A DNA stretch of 64,000 bases from Lactobacillus sp. ESL0785 (GCF_029395455.1 NZ_CP113916.1:1550001-1614000); one strand, 5' to 3'. Positions 7,301 to 15,553 are shown, counted from the stretch's first letter. The notes: generated from the letters alone by a model not told the origin. A program made the numbers and translations.

Positions 7301-10266
7301 TTAATACCTGCAGCAGCTGTATCAATTGCTGCAAATTCATCTTTAAGATCAAACAAATCTTGATGCAATAATTTTGCTAAGTCACGGATCTTAATTAGAG
7401 TATCATCGGAACCTGTATAATTTTCAACTTGATTGTTAAGATCTTCAAGGTTAATTAAATGATTACCCGTCAAACTATCTTTAATTGTCTTAAGACCACT
7501 AAAAAGATTACTCAGGTCTAATTTAGAATTCTTTAAGTCAGCTACAATTGCGCATGCATCATTATACATTGCAGTTAATATACTTGACCCACTAGTAATT
7601 GCATCAGTAAATGTTGCTGGCAAACTAGCTGTCTTAACTAAAAAGTCATTCACATTACTTACAATATTTTGATACTGTTTAGATGTCAGATCATTGTTTA
7701 ACTGACTTAACGAATCCATAACTGTATCTAAACCAGGATGTAAAGCAGTCACTACATCCTTAAGCTTTAACATTGTCTCATTAGTACCTTGATAACTTTC
7801 AAAGACACCACAAAGATCATTAACTTGTTCAATTGTAGCTGAATTAGTATTAGTAACTACTGCTTGCAACCCATTCAAAAATGTTACTAGATCATTGTTA
7901 ATCTTTTTCGTAACCAATATCTCAGCAATATCAACTAGCTTGTTATAAACAGGATTTACTGCATGAATACCTGCAGAGATACCAGGCCAACCAAGTGGAA
8001 ATTTATGCGCATTAGTTAATGCATCTTGCAAATCGTGCTTAATTGCTTCCCAATCTGCAGCAATTAAATCATTATGCAAACTGTCCAAACTATTAACAAT
8101 TGCCATCAATCCCGGTTTAAAAGTTGTAGCTAATTCTTTAGATTCAACAGTTACATTAGCCTTAACAAGAACAACAACTTTAATATCTTTCTTAGATTCA
8201 TCATCGTAAGTTACAGTTACCACAGCGTTCTTTTTCCCAACAGTTTTCGTATCAACCGAATCTTTCCAAGCCGCAGTAGCACCAATTGGCAAAGCAGTAA
8301 GGGCATCTGCAGCTATTGCAGGATCACCCTTTTTGATTTCATACAAAGATTTAGCACTAACATCCGATGTATCGGCTTTAGAAGCTATAACATTAACAAT
8401 AACATCTATTTCCTTAGTTGAGCCATCATGAAAGGTTACTTTAACGACAGCAAGCACAGGAGCAACTTGACTTGTGTCTACTTTACTCTGCCAAATTGCA
8501 GTTGCATTGGCTGGTAAACCAACTAAAGCAACCTTTGCTTGTTCATATTTAACACCTGTTCCACGTGCTACCTTAATTGGACTGCCAGCAGCAACTGAAC
8601 TCATATCTGCTTCCGTTTTTCCATTAGCCTTAACATTAATTGCAATTGGGATTTCCTTAATCGAATGATCCTTAAAACTTACAACAACATAAGCAATTTG
8701 TATCCCAATTTTACTTGTATCAACAGTCTTCTTCCAAGCTGCACTTGCACCAGTAGGTAAAGTTGTAATTGCATTGGCTGCAGCCCCCACATCATTACCT
8801 TGAGTTATTTCAATATTGCCTTTTGCCGCAACTTTTGATTGACTAGCTTCTGTTGGCTTAGCCGCTGGCGCCTTAACATCTACTAAAACAGTAATTTCCT
8901 TAATCGAATGATCCTTAAAAGTCACAACTACTGTTGCCAGTTGCGGGCCAACTTTACTCGTATCAACTGGCGCTTTCCAAGCCGCATTTGCACCAGTAGG
9001 TAAAGCTGTGACTGCATTGGCTGCAGCACCCACATCATTACCTTGAGTTATTTCAATATTACCTTTTGCCGCAACTTTTGATTGACTAGCTTCTGTTGGT
9101 TTAGCTGCTGGCGCCTTAACGTTTACCAAAATTGGAATTTCTTTTGTTGATTTATCACGATAAGTTACGATTACTATCGCCAATTGACTTCCGGGTTTAC
9201 TGGTATCAACTGGTGCTTTCCAAGCTGCACTTGCACCAGCAGGTAAAGCTGTCACTGCTTTTTCAGCTGATCCAACATCTTCTCCTTGGTTAACCTCTAA
9301 AGTACCACGTGAAGTAACATCTGAATGTGAAGCTTCAGTACCCGAAGTCCCACTTGAGCTATTAGGTACTGTCGTGCTTGAATTATTAGTTCCCGAAGAG
9401 GTCGAAGTGTTATCAGCTATGGAACCTGCAGAGCCATTCGTTCCTGATGAGCTCGAAGTGTTGTCAGCTGTGGAACCCGCAGAACCATTCGTTCCTGATG
9501 AAGTCGAATTGCTGTTAGAAGTGGAACCTGTTGAACCACTAGTTCCTGAAGTGGTGGGAGTACTGTTAGCTGTGGAACCTGTCGAGCTATTCGTTCCTGA
9601 GGTGGTGGAAGTACTGTTAGAAGTGAAACCTGTTGAACCACTAGTTCCTGAAGTGGTCGAAGTATTTGTACCACCATTAGTATCTGTATTCGCTTGATTT
9701 GATTCTCCAGGTAAAGTGACATCTGCTGCATCAACATACTTGCCGTTACCTAGATTATAGTACTTCTTACCTTTAATTGTTTTAGTGCCATAAACTATGA
9801 CCTGCTTGCCTGTTTGCAAAACAGTCTTACCAACTTGTTCAGCTTTACTATTAAAGATATTACTTGACTGCTTAATAGTACCTATTTTAGCTTTAGTAAC
9901 ATACTTGGCAGCAAGATACCGCCCATGACCAATAGAATAATATTTCTTACCCTTAATGATCTTAGTACCATATAATTTAACTTTTTTGCCTTTTTTAATA
10001 GCCTTAGAAGCTAACTTCTTACCCTTTTTATTGCGAACAGACACCTTTTTATTAACTAAGCCATACTCAAACTTAATTGCCTTTTTGGTAACCTTGGCCA
10101 ACACATTAGTTGACGAATTAGTATACGGTGTTGCTAGCAACCCAGTTATTGCACCACTAGCAGCAATAGTTGTTACTAACAAATTACGGGCCGTCTTATG
10201 TAGTCTCCCCTTTTTTAAAGATTTGCTGATGTCCTGCGCCAATCTTTGTTTACTTCGATAATTCAT
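4303..10266 (-). CDS. Giant SLAP protein with 11 Rib-like repeats and two helical modules
   Basis: A 1987-aa secreted protein. Residues 1-60 are a long signal region (KGRLHKTARNLLVTTIAA). Two SLAP domains (about 65-190) are followed by a Ser/Thr/Gly/Asn linker of repeated TTSGT-type units (190-309). Five Rib-like beta repeats of about 80 aa (310-700) each contain LPxxAxAAWK, VDTS and DxSxKEI. Then comes an alpha-helical module of about 400 aa (700-1112), six more Rib-like repeats (1114-1588), and a second copy of the helical module to the C-terminus, ending in LSEL. The first helical copy ends similarly (ALENGTFAWLNNL). There is no sortase motif or transmembrane tail. Rib repeats usually form stiff stalks, so the picture is a long stalk carrying two helical units. 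It lies between two SLAP paralogs and has its own terminator. Function is unknown; adhesion or aggregation is a guess. Confidence 0.85.
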   Translation of the reverse strand: MNYRSKQRLAQDISKSLKKGRLHKTARNLLVTTIAASGAITGLLATPYTNSSTNVLAKVTKKAIKFEYGLVNKKVSVRNKKGKKLASKAIKKGKKVKLYGTKIIKGKKYYSIGHGRYLAAKYVTKAKIGTIKQSSNIFNSKAEQVGKTVLQTGKQVIVYGTKTIKGKKYYNLGNGKYVDAADVTLPGESNQANTDTNGGTNTSTTSGTSGSTGFTSNSTSTTSGTNSSTGSTANSTPTTSGTSGSTGSTSNSNSTSSGTNGSAGSTADNTSSSSGTNGSAGSIADNTSTSSGTNNSSTTVPNSSSGTSGTEASHSDVTSRGTLEVNQGEDVGSAEKAVTALPAGASAAWKAPVDTSKPGSQLAIVIVTYRDKSTKEIPILVNVKAPAAKPTEASQSKVAAKGNIEITQGNDVGAAANAVTALPTGANAAWKAPVDTSKVGPQLATVVVTFKDHSIKEITVLVDVKAPAAKPTEASQSKVAAKGNIEITQGNDVGAAANAITTLPTGASAAWKKTVDTSKIGIQIAYVVVSFKDHSIKEIPIAINVKANGKTEADMSSVAAGSPIKVARGTGVKYEQAKVALVGLPANATAIWQSKVDTSQVAPVLAVVKVTFHDGSTKEIDVIVNVIASKADTSDVSAKSLYEIKKGDPAIAADALTALPIGATAAWKDSVDTKTVGKKNAVVTVTYDDESKKDIKVVVLVKANVTVESKELATTFKPGLMAIVNSLDSLHNDLIAADWEAIKHDLQDALTNAHKFPLGWPGISAGIHAVNPVYNKLVDIAEILVTKKINNDLVTFLNGLQAVVTNTNSATIEQVNDLCGVFESYQGTNETMLKLKDVVTALHPGLDTVMDSLSQLNNDLTSKQYQNIVSNVNDFLVKTASLPATFTDAITSGSSILTAMYNDACAIVADLKNSKLDLSNLFSGLKTIKDSLTGNHLINLEDLNNQVENYTGSDDTLIKIRDLAKLLHQDLFDLKDEFAAIDTAAAGINLTDINAAFQDLMTQTDKMPASVGMTQDQYLSFVDWASSNPDTVESIYKDVAKILVPYTTQEINDQIIKIISSLQGINQKMDLSKQQELDAIYEALENGTFAWLNNLDKPAKANPAPHPVTPDHNATEAEQSDIASKGTIKIVQGGEIGNAADAVTALPAGATAAWEDSVDTRQVGPQIAIVIVTFKDGSTKEVPVLVEVIKPAAAPTEASQSTVTAKNNGLIQVKQGESVGSAADAVTALPADASAAWKTPVDTSKVGPQIAIVIVAFKDHSTKEITILVEVTSKPTEAETTTVSAKDSIQVEQGTSIGNAADALNNLPTDASAAWKMPVDTSKVGPQIAIIIVAFNDGSTKEVPVLVNVTARLTAADKSTVTANKPIEVAKGGTISDEMIRSSLSDLPSDAKVELITAVDTTQLGLIIATVKITFSDNSIKTIPVIVNVIAQGTTDADTSNVVAQGTVPAVHNVILADAEATKGLSSLPNGAKVKWKDPVNTSELGPQLAVVTVIFGDGSTKEITVLVNVVASQADTSNVQSNGTLTATRGRAIVDAFKAVTDLPDNATAAWKTSVDTSSAGLTTGIVTVTYSDGSTKDISITINVQDNLIVDVTDAAIAAKPGLTALYNKLVDLSSKLADGDHKTAKKDVDKLLQEMGNLPSTWTSGWEMLAPLSSVYNGLVTVAKDLVNIDANSDLTAIFSAMTTISSSIDSVKRIGLNNVLTAITNYTGNNSSLKILAALMKAWSPSLSKIFTALEAIQSHITSDQAQDVQTKFNSFVLQLKDLPHLSGSPVDIFTMGLYAKKFDIIYNLGSDILDDLKNAEPDIANLFKVIDQVKGNFTGDQVKELTELYTSSENYTGTDPTLKQVSGLATLLDPDATKLFSAARKIITSSAGADFASVATTYQEMMSEFAQLPKTANEKNPSTGKPYNSISIASDNLEAIKAIYNDMKAISRVFDAAGINSQAQTIQDSLVDIIDKLSTKEQILNDLYGALENGKLPFLSEL

Positions 10267-10315
10267 TTGTACTACCTCATAATGATATATTAATGCATTA
10301 ATAAGTCTACCATTA

Positions 10316-10333
10316 AGATAGCGATTGCTATCT
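10316..10333. promoter_or_regulatory. Perfect inverted repeat before the giant SLAP gene
   Basis: AGATAGC GATT GCTATCT, a perfect 7-bp inverted repeat, lies 50 nt upstream of the ATG at 10266 and just after the terminator of the upstream gene. It could be an operator or a leader hairpin; no regulator is identified. Confidence 0.35.
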
Positions 10334-10346
10334 AATTATATAAAAA

Positions 10347-10376
10347 AGACAGTAACAACTATATCGCTACCGTCTT
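10347..10376 (-). terminator. Terminator of the 725-aa SLAP gene
   Basis: AAGACAGTAAC pairs with GCTACCGTCTT (with G-U pairs), followed by U's on the minus transcript (A-run 10342-10347). It lies 24 nt after the stop at 10400. Confidence 0.75.
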
Positions 10377-10399
10377 AATTTTCAAGTTTCAATAATTAA

Positions 10400-12577
10400 T
10401 TATTTAAAATCTAAAATGCTTGCCCATTTAAATGTACCATTCTTAAGAGCATCATCAACTTTGCCAAGTTCATTATCTGAAACCTTATTGCTAATTGATT
10501 TCATATCTCCTAAAATGTCTTTAATATACGTATTAACATTTGCTTTAATAGCTGTGTTAGCAAGAGGCTTTGCTACAGTAATAAAGTCCTTATACATAGC
10601 CTTAATGGCTACTTTATTTTTATCTTCATTAGCCCAATCAATAATATTTCCTTCATATAAATTTGGATTAGATGCATTTTTAACATTCGTTAAGAAGTCT
10701 TCAAAGTTATCCTTAATTTTATCAACAGTAAATCCGTGTTGCTTAAGACTAAGTTTCATTAGATCTAATGAATTATTAATAGCCGTTAAATCATCATGTG
10801 ACTCAGAAACTATATTACCCAATGCATCTAATGCAGGATCACTATTACCTGCAAGAGATCCTAACTTCTGATATAAAGTCTCAAGGTCTGCACTTGTACT
10901 ATCAGCATTTTGAGCTAAGCTATCTGAACCTTTTAAAATACCTGCAATATCATCCTTGATGTCTTGATTATTAAGGGATTCAGATAGATCATAAAGGTCA
11001 CCTAAGATCCTTTTCAGATAAGTTGAATCAGAACCTGGATCACCTTGTAAATGTTTAGCAGCGTCAATTATGTCACCAAACTTAGTAGCAAGTGTACCTT
11101 TAATAGTATTATTTGAATTATTTGGATCAACTTTAGCTAAATCTGCTTCTAAACTTACTGATGATTCATAAATTTGAGTGAAACCTGGTTTTTCTGCATT
11201 CCATACTTTCTGAGCAGCCAATGTTGTTGGATCATTACCTTTGTAATTTGCAAAGTATTGATCAATTATATTAAATTGATCCTTTTCTGCAGTTATCCCT
11301 TCATTTAATTCGTTCAAGCCTTCCAGCAGGTTAAGAATGTCTGTCTTAACACCGGTTCCCTTAAGAAGTGAGGCAATATGAGCCACATTCTTATAAACTG
11401 GTTTAATCTTAGTCATCATCTCAGTGCCGGTAGTCCAGTTATCAGGTAATGAACTAATTGTGTTTACAGCATCATTAATATTATCTACAACTGTACCATC
11501 AGTAGCAGCACTTGATGCAGTAAAGCCAGAATTAGTCAACAAATCTTTGACTGCATCACGTATAGTTGACATACCTTTTGAAATTTGTTCATTCTTAGCA
11601 ATAGCTGTAGCTGCTTTTGTTACGTCTTCTTTTGAAGCTGGTGTTGAGCCATTAGATGGTGTAGAAGCTGAGCTTGAACCATTCGAAGCTGGTGTTGAGC
11701 CATTAGATGGTGTAGAAGCTGAACTTGAACCATTTGAAGCTGGTGTTGAGCCATTAGATGGTGTAGAAGCTGAGCTTGAACCATTCGAAGCTGGTGTTGA
11801 GCCATTAGATGGTGTAGAAGCTGAGCTTGAACCGTTTGAAGATGGAGTACTTGGACCAGTTGAGCCACCCGGAGTAGTATTGCCGCCAGTAGTGTTATTG
11901 CCACTTGGAGTATTAGTACCAGTTGAACTGTTTGAGCCATTTGAACCGTTTGATGTGTTCGAACTGTTTGAGCCGTTTGAACCTTCTGAACCATTGCTGG
12001 TTGGTGTTGAAACTGCTCCACTCGTAGTATTAGAAGCAAGTACATACTTGCCATTACCGATACTGTAGTACTTCTTACCTTTAATGGTCTTAGTACCATA
12101 TACCTTAATCTTCTTGTTCTTATTAAAGGTCTTCTCGCCTACACGCTTACCTTTACTATTGAAAACATATGATGTCTTCTTAAAAGTAACCGTCTTAGCT
12201 AATTTTACGTTCTTGGCAGCGATGTACTTACCATGACCTAATGAGTAATATTTCTTACCCTTAATAGTCTTAGTACCGTAAACTTTAATGGTCTTACCCG
12301 TCTTAAAGTGGCCAGCTACCTTCTTACCCTTCTTGTTGTAAACTGATGATGATCTCTTAACTTCAGCTGCCTTCTTAACAGCTTTCTTAGCCTTCTTAGC
12401 AGCCACTACTACATTATTAGCACTTGGGTTAACATTTGAGACAAATGCTAAGCCGCCCAAAGCACTACCAGCAGCGATTGTAGTTACCAGTAAGTTACGA
12501 GCAGCTTTATGAAGCTTACCGTTTTTTAATGCTTTAGACACATCTTTTTGTAACTTTTTCTTAGAATTAAAATCCAA
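10400..12577 (-). CDS. SLAP-anchored surface protein with one helical module
   Basis: A 725-aa secreted protein starting at TTG behind AGGAGG. The first roughly 200 residues (long signal region, two SLAP domains) are almost identical to the 659-aa paralog. A Ser/Thr/Gly/Asn/Pro-rich linker (about 185-320) contains four 17-residue repeats, SNGSTPASNGSSSASTP. The rest (320-725) is an alpha-helical region that lines up with the two helical modules of the giant neighbour: it shares YKGNDPT-like, LPDNWTTG-like and LxxIY signatures, and ends DDALKNGTFKW (compare ALENGTFAW). It has its own promoter and terminator. No enzymatic motif, LPXTG or transmembrane tail was seen. Surface exposure is likely; the role is unknown. 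Confidence 0.85.
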   Translation of the reverse strand: MDFNSKKKLQKDVSKALKNGKLHKAARNLLVTTIAAGSALGGLAFVSNVNPSANNVVVAAKKAKKAVKKAAEVKRSSSVYNKKGKKVAGHFKTGKTIKVYGTKTIKGKKYYSLGHGKYIAAKNVKLAKTVTFKKTSYVFNSKGKRVGEKTFNKNKKIKVYGTKTIKGKKYYSIGNGKYVLASNTTSGAVSTPTSNGSEGSNGSNSSNTSNGSNGSNSSTGTNTPSGNNTTGGNTTPGGSTGPSTPSSNGSSSASTPSNGSTPASNGSSSASTPSNGSTPASNGSSSASTPSNGSTPASNGSSSASTPSNGSTPASKEDVTKAATAIAKNEQISKGMSTIRDAVKDLLTNSGFTASSAATDGTVVDNINDAVNTISSLPDNWTTGTEMMTKIKPVYKNVAHIASLLKGTGVKTDILNLLEGLNELNEGITAEKDQFNIIDQYFANYKGNDPTTLAAQKVWNAEKPGFTQIYESSVSLEADLAKVDPNNSNNTIKGTLATKFGDIIDAAKHLQGDPGSDSTYLKRILGDLYDLSESLNNQDIKDDIAGILKGSDSLAQNADSTSADLETLYQKLGSLAGNSDPALDALGNIVSESHDDLTAINNSLDLMKLSLKQHGFTVDKIKDNFEDFLTNVKNASNPNLYEGNIIDWANEDKNKVAIKAMYKDFITVAKPLANTAIKANVNTYIKDILGDMKSISNKVSDNELGKVDDALKNGTFKWASILDFK
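11631..11834 (-). repeat. Four 51-bp tandem repeats (17-aa Ser/Pro-rich unit)
   Basis: The unit recurs at 11631, 11682, 11733 and 11784 with only a few silent changes, followed by a diverged fifth part near 11835. It encodes the flexible linker between the SLAP domains and the helical module. The number of copies may vary by slippage. Confidence 0.9.
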
Positions 12578-12614
12578 TTTAGAGTCCTCCTAATTAAACT
12601 TATATATTACTTTA

Positions 12615-12643
12615 ATAATACCCGCTTATTAAAAATTAATCAA
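12615..12643 (-). promoter_or_regulatory. Promoter of the 725-aa SLAP gene
   Basis: Minus-strand TTGATT (12638-12643), a 17-nt spacer and TATTAT (12615-12620), about 35 nt upstream of the TTG start at 12577. Confidence 0.65.
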
Positions 12644-12666
12644 GTAGTATTAGAGAGTTTTTGTTA

Positions 12667-12710
12667 TTTAAAGCGTTACTTTTTGTTGCAACAAAAAGTA
12701 ACGCTTTAAA
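12667..12710. repeat. Perfect 44-bp palindrome
   Basis: The 22-bp left arm (starting TTTAAAGCGTTAC) and its exact reverse complement meet at a TTGTTG/CAACAA centre with no loop. Neither side is followed by a proper U-run, so it is not a normal terminator. It lies 24-67 bp upstream of the -35 box at 12643 and next to a SLAP gene relic. Confidence 0.9.
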
Positions 12711-12855
12711 GTCTTTTGCTAACAGGTGCAGTTATGCAGCATTAAGCTATTCAAGGCATTAGATGCACTTAAAGCTGAATTATCAAAGTTTAATCAACAT
12801 TACAGCCCCATTTATTAAAGGATAACACTAACAGCAACTTTACTTACCAATCGAT

Positions 12856-12918
12856 TACAGCAGTTTTATGAAGCTTACTGTTCTTTAGTGATCTGAATAG
12901 AACTTTTTGTAATTTTTT
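12856..12918 (-). pseudogene. Relic of a SLAP-paralog N-terminus
   Basis: The minus strand reads KKLQKVLFRSLKNSKLHKTA, clearly related to KKLQKDVSKALKNGKLHKAA at the start of the SLAP paralogs; the DNA shares TTTATGAAGCTTAC and TTTTTGTAA blocks with 12507-12560. A stop follows a few codons later and the SLAP domains are missing. In the 625-bp gap 12578-13202 I see this relic, the promoter, the palindrome and the S-layer terminator; the rest is AT-rich with no support for a gene. Confidence 0.65.
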
Positions 12919-13152
12919 AAAAGCTTAAGTTTATATATTCATATAGAATTAACAATGATATTACTACACAAATATACATCATACCTGTTAATTTAAATTA
13001 ATCAAGTCTATCCACTAAAAAACATTTATTTTCCAAAATAAAATAGTGTTTTTAAGCTGCTTATACGTGAATGATTTTTTATAATTTTTATTATGCTCAC
13101 TAGCAAAATATCAAGATTACCATTTACCAAAGTCAAAATTTAGAACACAAAA

Positions 13153-13182
13153 AAAAGCGGAGGAAAATTCCTTCGCTTTTTC
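13153..13182 (-). terminator. Terminator of the S-layer-like gene
   Basis: AAAGCGGAGGAA pairs with TTCCTTCGCTTT around a 3-nt loop, with a long A-run at 13149-13156 that gives U's on the minus transcript. Confidence 0.85.
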
Positions 13183-13202
13183 TATTTAATATTCAGAATT
13201 AA

Positions 13203-15092
13203 CTAAAAGTTAGCAACCTTGATGTATTGCTTCTTACCAATTCTGTAGTAAGCTTGGCCATTCTTGAATGTGTATGAAGAACCGTAAGTAGTTACAGTTT
13301 GACCCTTCAAGTACTTCGTGTGACCAACACGCTTCTTGCTTGTCTTGTAAACATAAGCGTTGTGAGTCAAAGTACGGCTAGTACCATCGATGTTACCAAC
13401 AAGAACATACTTGTTGTCACCGATCATGTAAGCTTCTTTACCGTTGTCAAGTTTAATCTTGTCACCGTAAACAGTTACATCAGTGTAAGCAGCAACATTA
13501 GCTGAAGCTGATTTACCAGTCTTGTCGTAAACCTTAGCTGCGTGCATAACAGTCTTAGTAACCTTGTTTTGAGGCTTGTAAGAACCATCGATGTACTTGG
13601 TTTCGATGAATTCGTTACCGTCCTTCTTGTTGATCCGAGTGTAGCTCTTACCATCAATAGTTACAGGAGCGCCGTAGTAAGCAACTTGAGTACCATCAGC
13701 AATAGATACACCATTTTCAGCAGTTACAGTGTTACCGTTGATTGTGTATACAGGAATGCTCATACCAGTTTCGTATTGAACAGTACTGTACTTAGCATCC
13801 TTAGCACCAACAGCTAACATGAAGGTAATCTTTGAAGTCAAACCAGCTGGGTTAGTTGCACTAACAACAACTGGGTACTTGCCGGCAACCTTGGTGTTAA
13901 CCTTACTTGTATCAACTGTAGTTGCAATTGCAACATTAGTGCCATCATTAATCTTAGTAGTGAAAGCAGCTTGAATGTTCTTAATAATTGTGTCAGTTAA
14001 TGGTGTGTTTACAGGTAAGTAGTTAAAACCAGCACCAGTAGTTGAGTTAAAGTCATAAGTTGAGCTGATTTCAACAGTATCATCGCCAGCCTTGTAAATT
14101 TGGTTACCATCTTTGTCTTTATCACCGATTAAACCAATTTGTGGGTAATCCTTGTTTGATGAAGCAATGGTGTGAACAGTAACTGGCAAAGTAGCAGTCT
14201 TACCGTTAGTTGCAATTGCATTAACCTTAACAACAAAGTCATTAGCAGGAGCAACAAAGTTACCCTTGTCGTCTACCTTAACATTAGCATCTTTCAATGC
14301 TGACTTGATAGAATTTTCAATTCCTTTAATAGAAACAGATGCAGCATTAGTACTTGAATCATCAACCTTTGCAACATATGCAGCATTGATCTTTGCAGCC
14401 AAGTCAGCAACTGTGTTAGCTGATTGAGTCAAGCTAACTTGACCAGATGTTACAGCTTGCTTTTCATTATTGCCGTAGAAGTAAGGGTTACCTTGCTTTG
14501 AAGCATCTGGAACAGTAAATGGGTCACTGGCAATGTTCTTAGCCTTCAAGTCATGACCATAAACACCATTACCATCTGAACCCTTATCACCGTTAAAGAT
14601 GTACTTAGTAGTTGCTCCTACGCCATTAAGTACGACATTTTGAGCAACAGCAACATAAGTCTTACCAGCTTCAAGTTTAGCAACTGGCTTTGCGCCATCA
14701 GCAATGTTACCCTTATCATCACTTTCGTAGATATAAGCCATATCAACTTGGTTAGTTGAAGGGTTAACAGTACCAGTAACACTAGCAGTAACACCAGTAA
14801 CGCCTGTACCTAATTGTGTTTCCAAGCTAGCTACAACAGCTGCTGCTGCATCACCATCTTTAAGAGCTGCTGCATTAGTTACGTTAACCTTAACAGTAAC
14901 TTCTGATGCCTTACCATTATTAGTAACTGATCCGTTAGTAATTGGAATGCCTGCATTAGCAGGTGCATTAGTTGGGGTAGATGGTGCTTGGTTTGTAGCA
15001 GCTGAAACAGTTGCAACAGCACTTGCAGCAACTGGAGCAACAGCTAATAAAGCAGCTGCAGCAGCACTAACAATTCTATAATTTTTCTTCAT
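13203..15092 (-). CDS. S-layer-like protein with C-terminal SLAP repeats
   Basis: A 629-aa protein from the ATG at 15092 (MKKNYRIVSAAAAALL); an in-frame ATG 9 codons earlier overlaps the AAGGAGG binding site and is not the start. Residues 1-32 are a classic signal peptide. The mature part is rich in Ala, Thr, Val, Asn and Lys, with no Cys seen, as in Lactobacillus S-layer proteins. Two clear SLAP repeats end the protein (about 505-629; HAAKVYDKTGKS..., HNAYVYKTSKKRVGHTKYLK), with a weaker third before them; these attach to wall polymers. An internal domain with DDKGNFVAPANDF and TNGKTATL is related to the duplicated domain of the 659-aa SLAP protein. A consensus promoter and a leader of about 190 nt suggest strong expression. 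It could be the main S-layer protein or an S-layer homolog. Confidence 0.85.
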   Translation of the reverse strand: MKKNYRIVSAAAAALLAVAPVAASAVATVSAATNQAPSTPTNAPANAGIPITNGSVTNNGKASEVTVKVNVTNAAALKDGDAAAAVVASLETQLGTGVTGVTASVTGTVNPSTNQVDMAYIYESDDKGNIADGAKPVAKLEAGKTYVAVAQNVVLNGVGATTKYIFNGDKGSDGNGVYGHDLKAKNIASDPFTVPDASKQGNPYFYGNNEKQAVTSGQVSLTQSANTVADLAAKINAAYVAKVDDSSTNAASVSIKGIENSIKSALKDANVKVDDKGNFVAPANDFVVKVNAIATNGKTATLPVTVHTIASSNKDYPQIGLIGDKDKDGNQIYKAGDDTVEISSTYDFNSTTGAGFNYLPVNTPLTDTIIKNIQAAFTTKINDGTNVAIATTVDTSKVNTKVAGKYPVVVSATNPAGLTSKITFMLAVGAKDAKYSTVQYETGMSIPVYTINGNTVTAENGVSIADGTQVAYYGAPVTIDGKSYTRINKKDGNEFIETKYIDGSYKPQNKVTKTVMHAAKVYDKTGKSASANVAAYTDVTVYGDKIKLDNGKEAYMIGDNKYVLVGNIDGTSRTLTHNAYVYKTSKKRVGHTKYLKGQTVTTYGSSYTFKNGQAYYRIGKKQYIKVANF

Positions 15093-15287
15093 GTGGTCTT
15101 CCTCCTTGTGTACATACAAAATCGTAATAGACTATAGGTTCAGTCGCATTGAGCCTACATTGTTACAACCCTCTTCGAGTCGGAATCATAAGTTTATAAC
15201 TCTTATGAGGTAGCAGCTCCAACTGAAGAACGCGCATGCGTACAGGTTTGCGAACCTGAAGCATAGCTATTACTTACCACGCTTCAT
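15093..15287 (-). promoter_or_regulatory. Structured 5' leader of the S-layer-like gene
   Basis: About 190 nt separate the predicted transcription start from the ATG. On the minus strand several short inverted repeats occur: GGCTCA...TGAACC, CATAAGAG...CTTATG and GGTTCGCAAACC. Long folded leaders that stabilise mRNA are known for Lactobacillus slp genes. No coding potential was seen here. Confidence 0.5.
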
Positions 15288-15316
15288 ATTGTACTAACCT
15301 TTTGACTAAAATGCAA
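15288..15316 (-). promoter_or_regulatory. Promoter of the S-layer-like gene
   Basis: Minus-strand TTGCAT (15311-15316), a 17-nt spacer and TACAAT (15288-15293). A cre-like site TGAAAGCGTTTATT (15345-15358, two mismatches to the CcpA consensus) lies upstream of the -35. Confidence 0.65.
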
Positions 15317-15522
15317 GGTGTTAAGCTATTTTACATACTTTTGTAATAAACGCTTTCACTAACTTTTTAAAAGTAAAAATTATAAAAATGTGATAAAGCC
15401 TTACATATCAAGAAAGTAGTGGATCTTTTTAATTAAAAAATTTAATTTATTGTCATCTTTGCCAGCTTATTTTACAAAATAATAACAAGATTATTTGAAT
15501 TATGTCAGTTAAGTTATTAAAA

Positions 15523-15553
15523 AAGGGTATGCATCCCATTAATGCATACCCTT
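15523..15553 (-). terminator. Terminator of the DUF1659/DUF2922 pair
   Basis: A perfect 12-bp stem AAGGGTATGCAT/ATGCATACCCTT, about 45 nt after the stop at 15598, with U's on the minus side. Confidence 0.85.

Noticed and set aside
9374-9697. A 107-codon plus-strand open frame with repeated VEPVEP-like units
   Set aside because: It is antisense to the Ser/Thr/Gly linker of the giant SLAP gene and has no start site.
11631-11834. Regular 51-bp repeats considered as CRISPR
   Set aside because: The repeats are directly adjacent without unique spacers, lie in frame in a surface protein gene, and no cas genes are near.
11424-12068. A 214-codon plus-strand open frame rich in Glu, Pro and Val
   Set aside because: It is antisense to the Ser/Pro repeat linker and helical part of the 725-aa gene; low-complexity repeats keep the opposite strand open.
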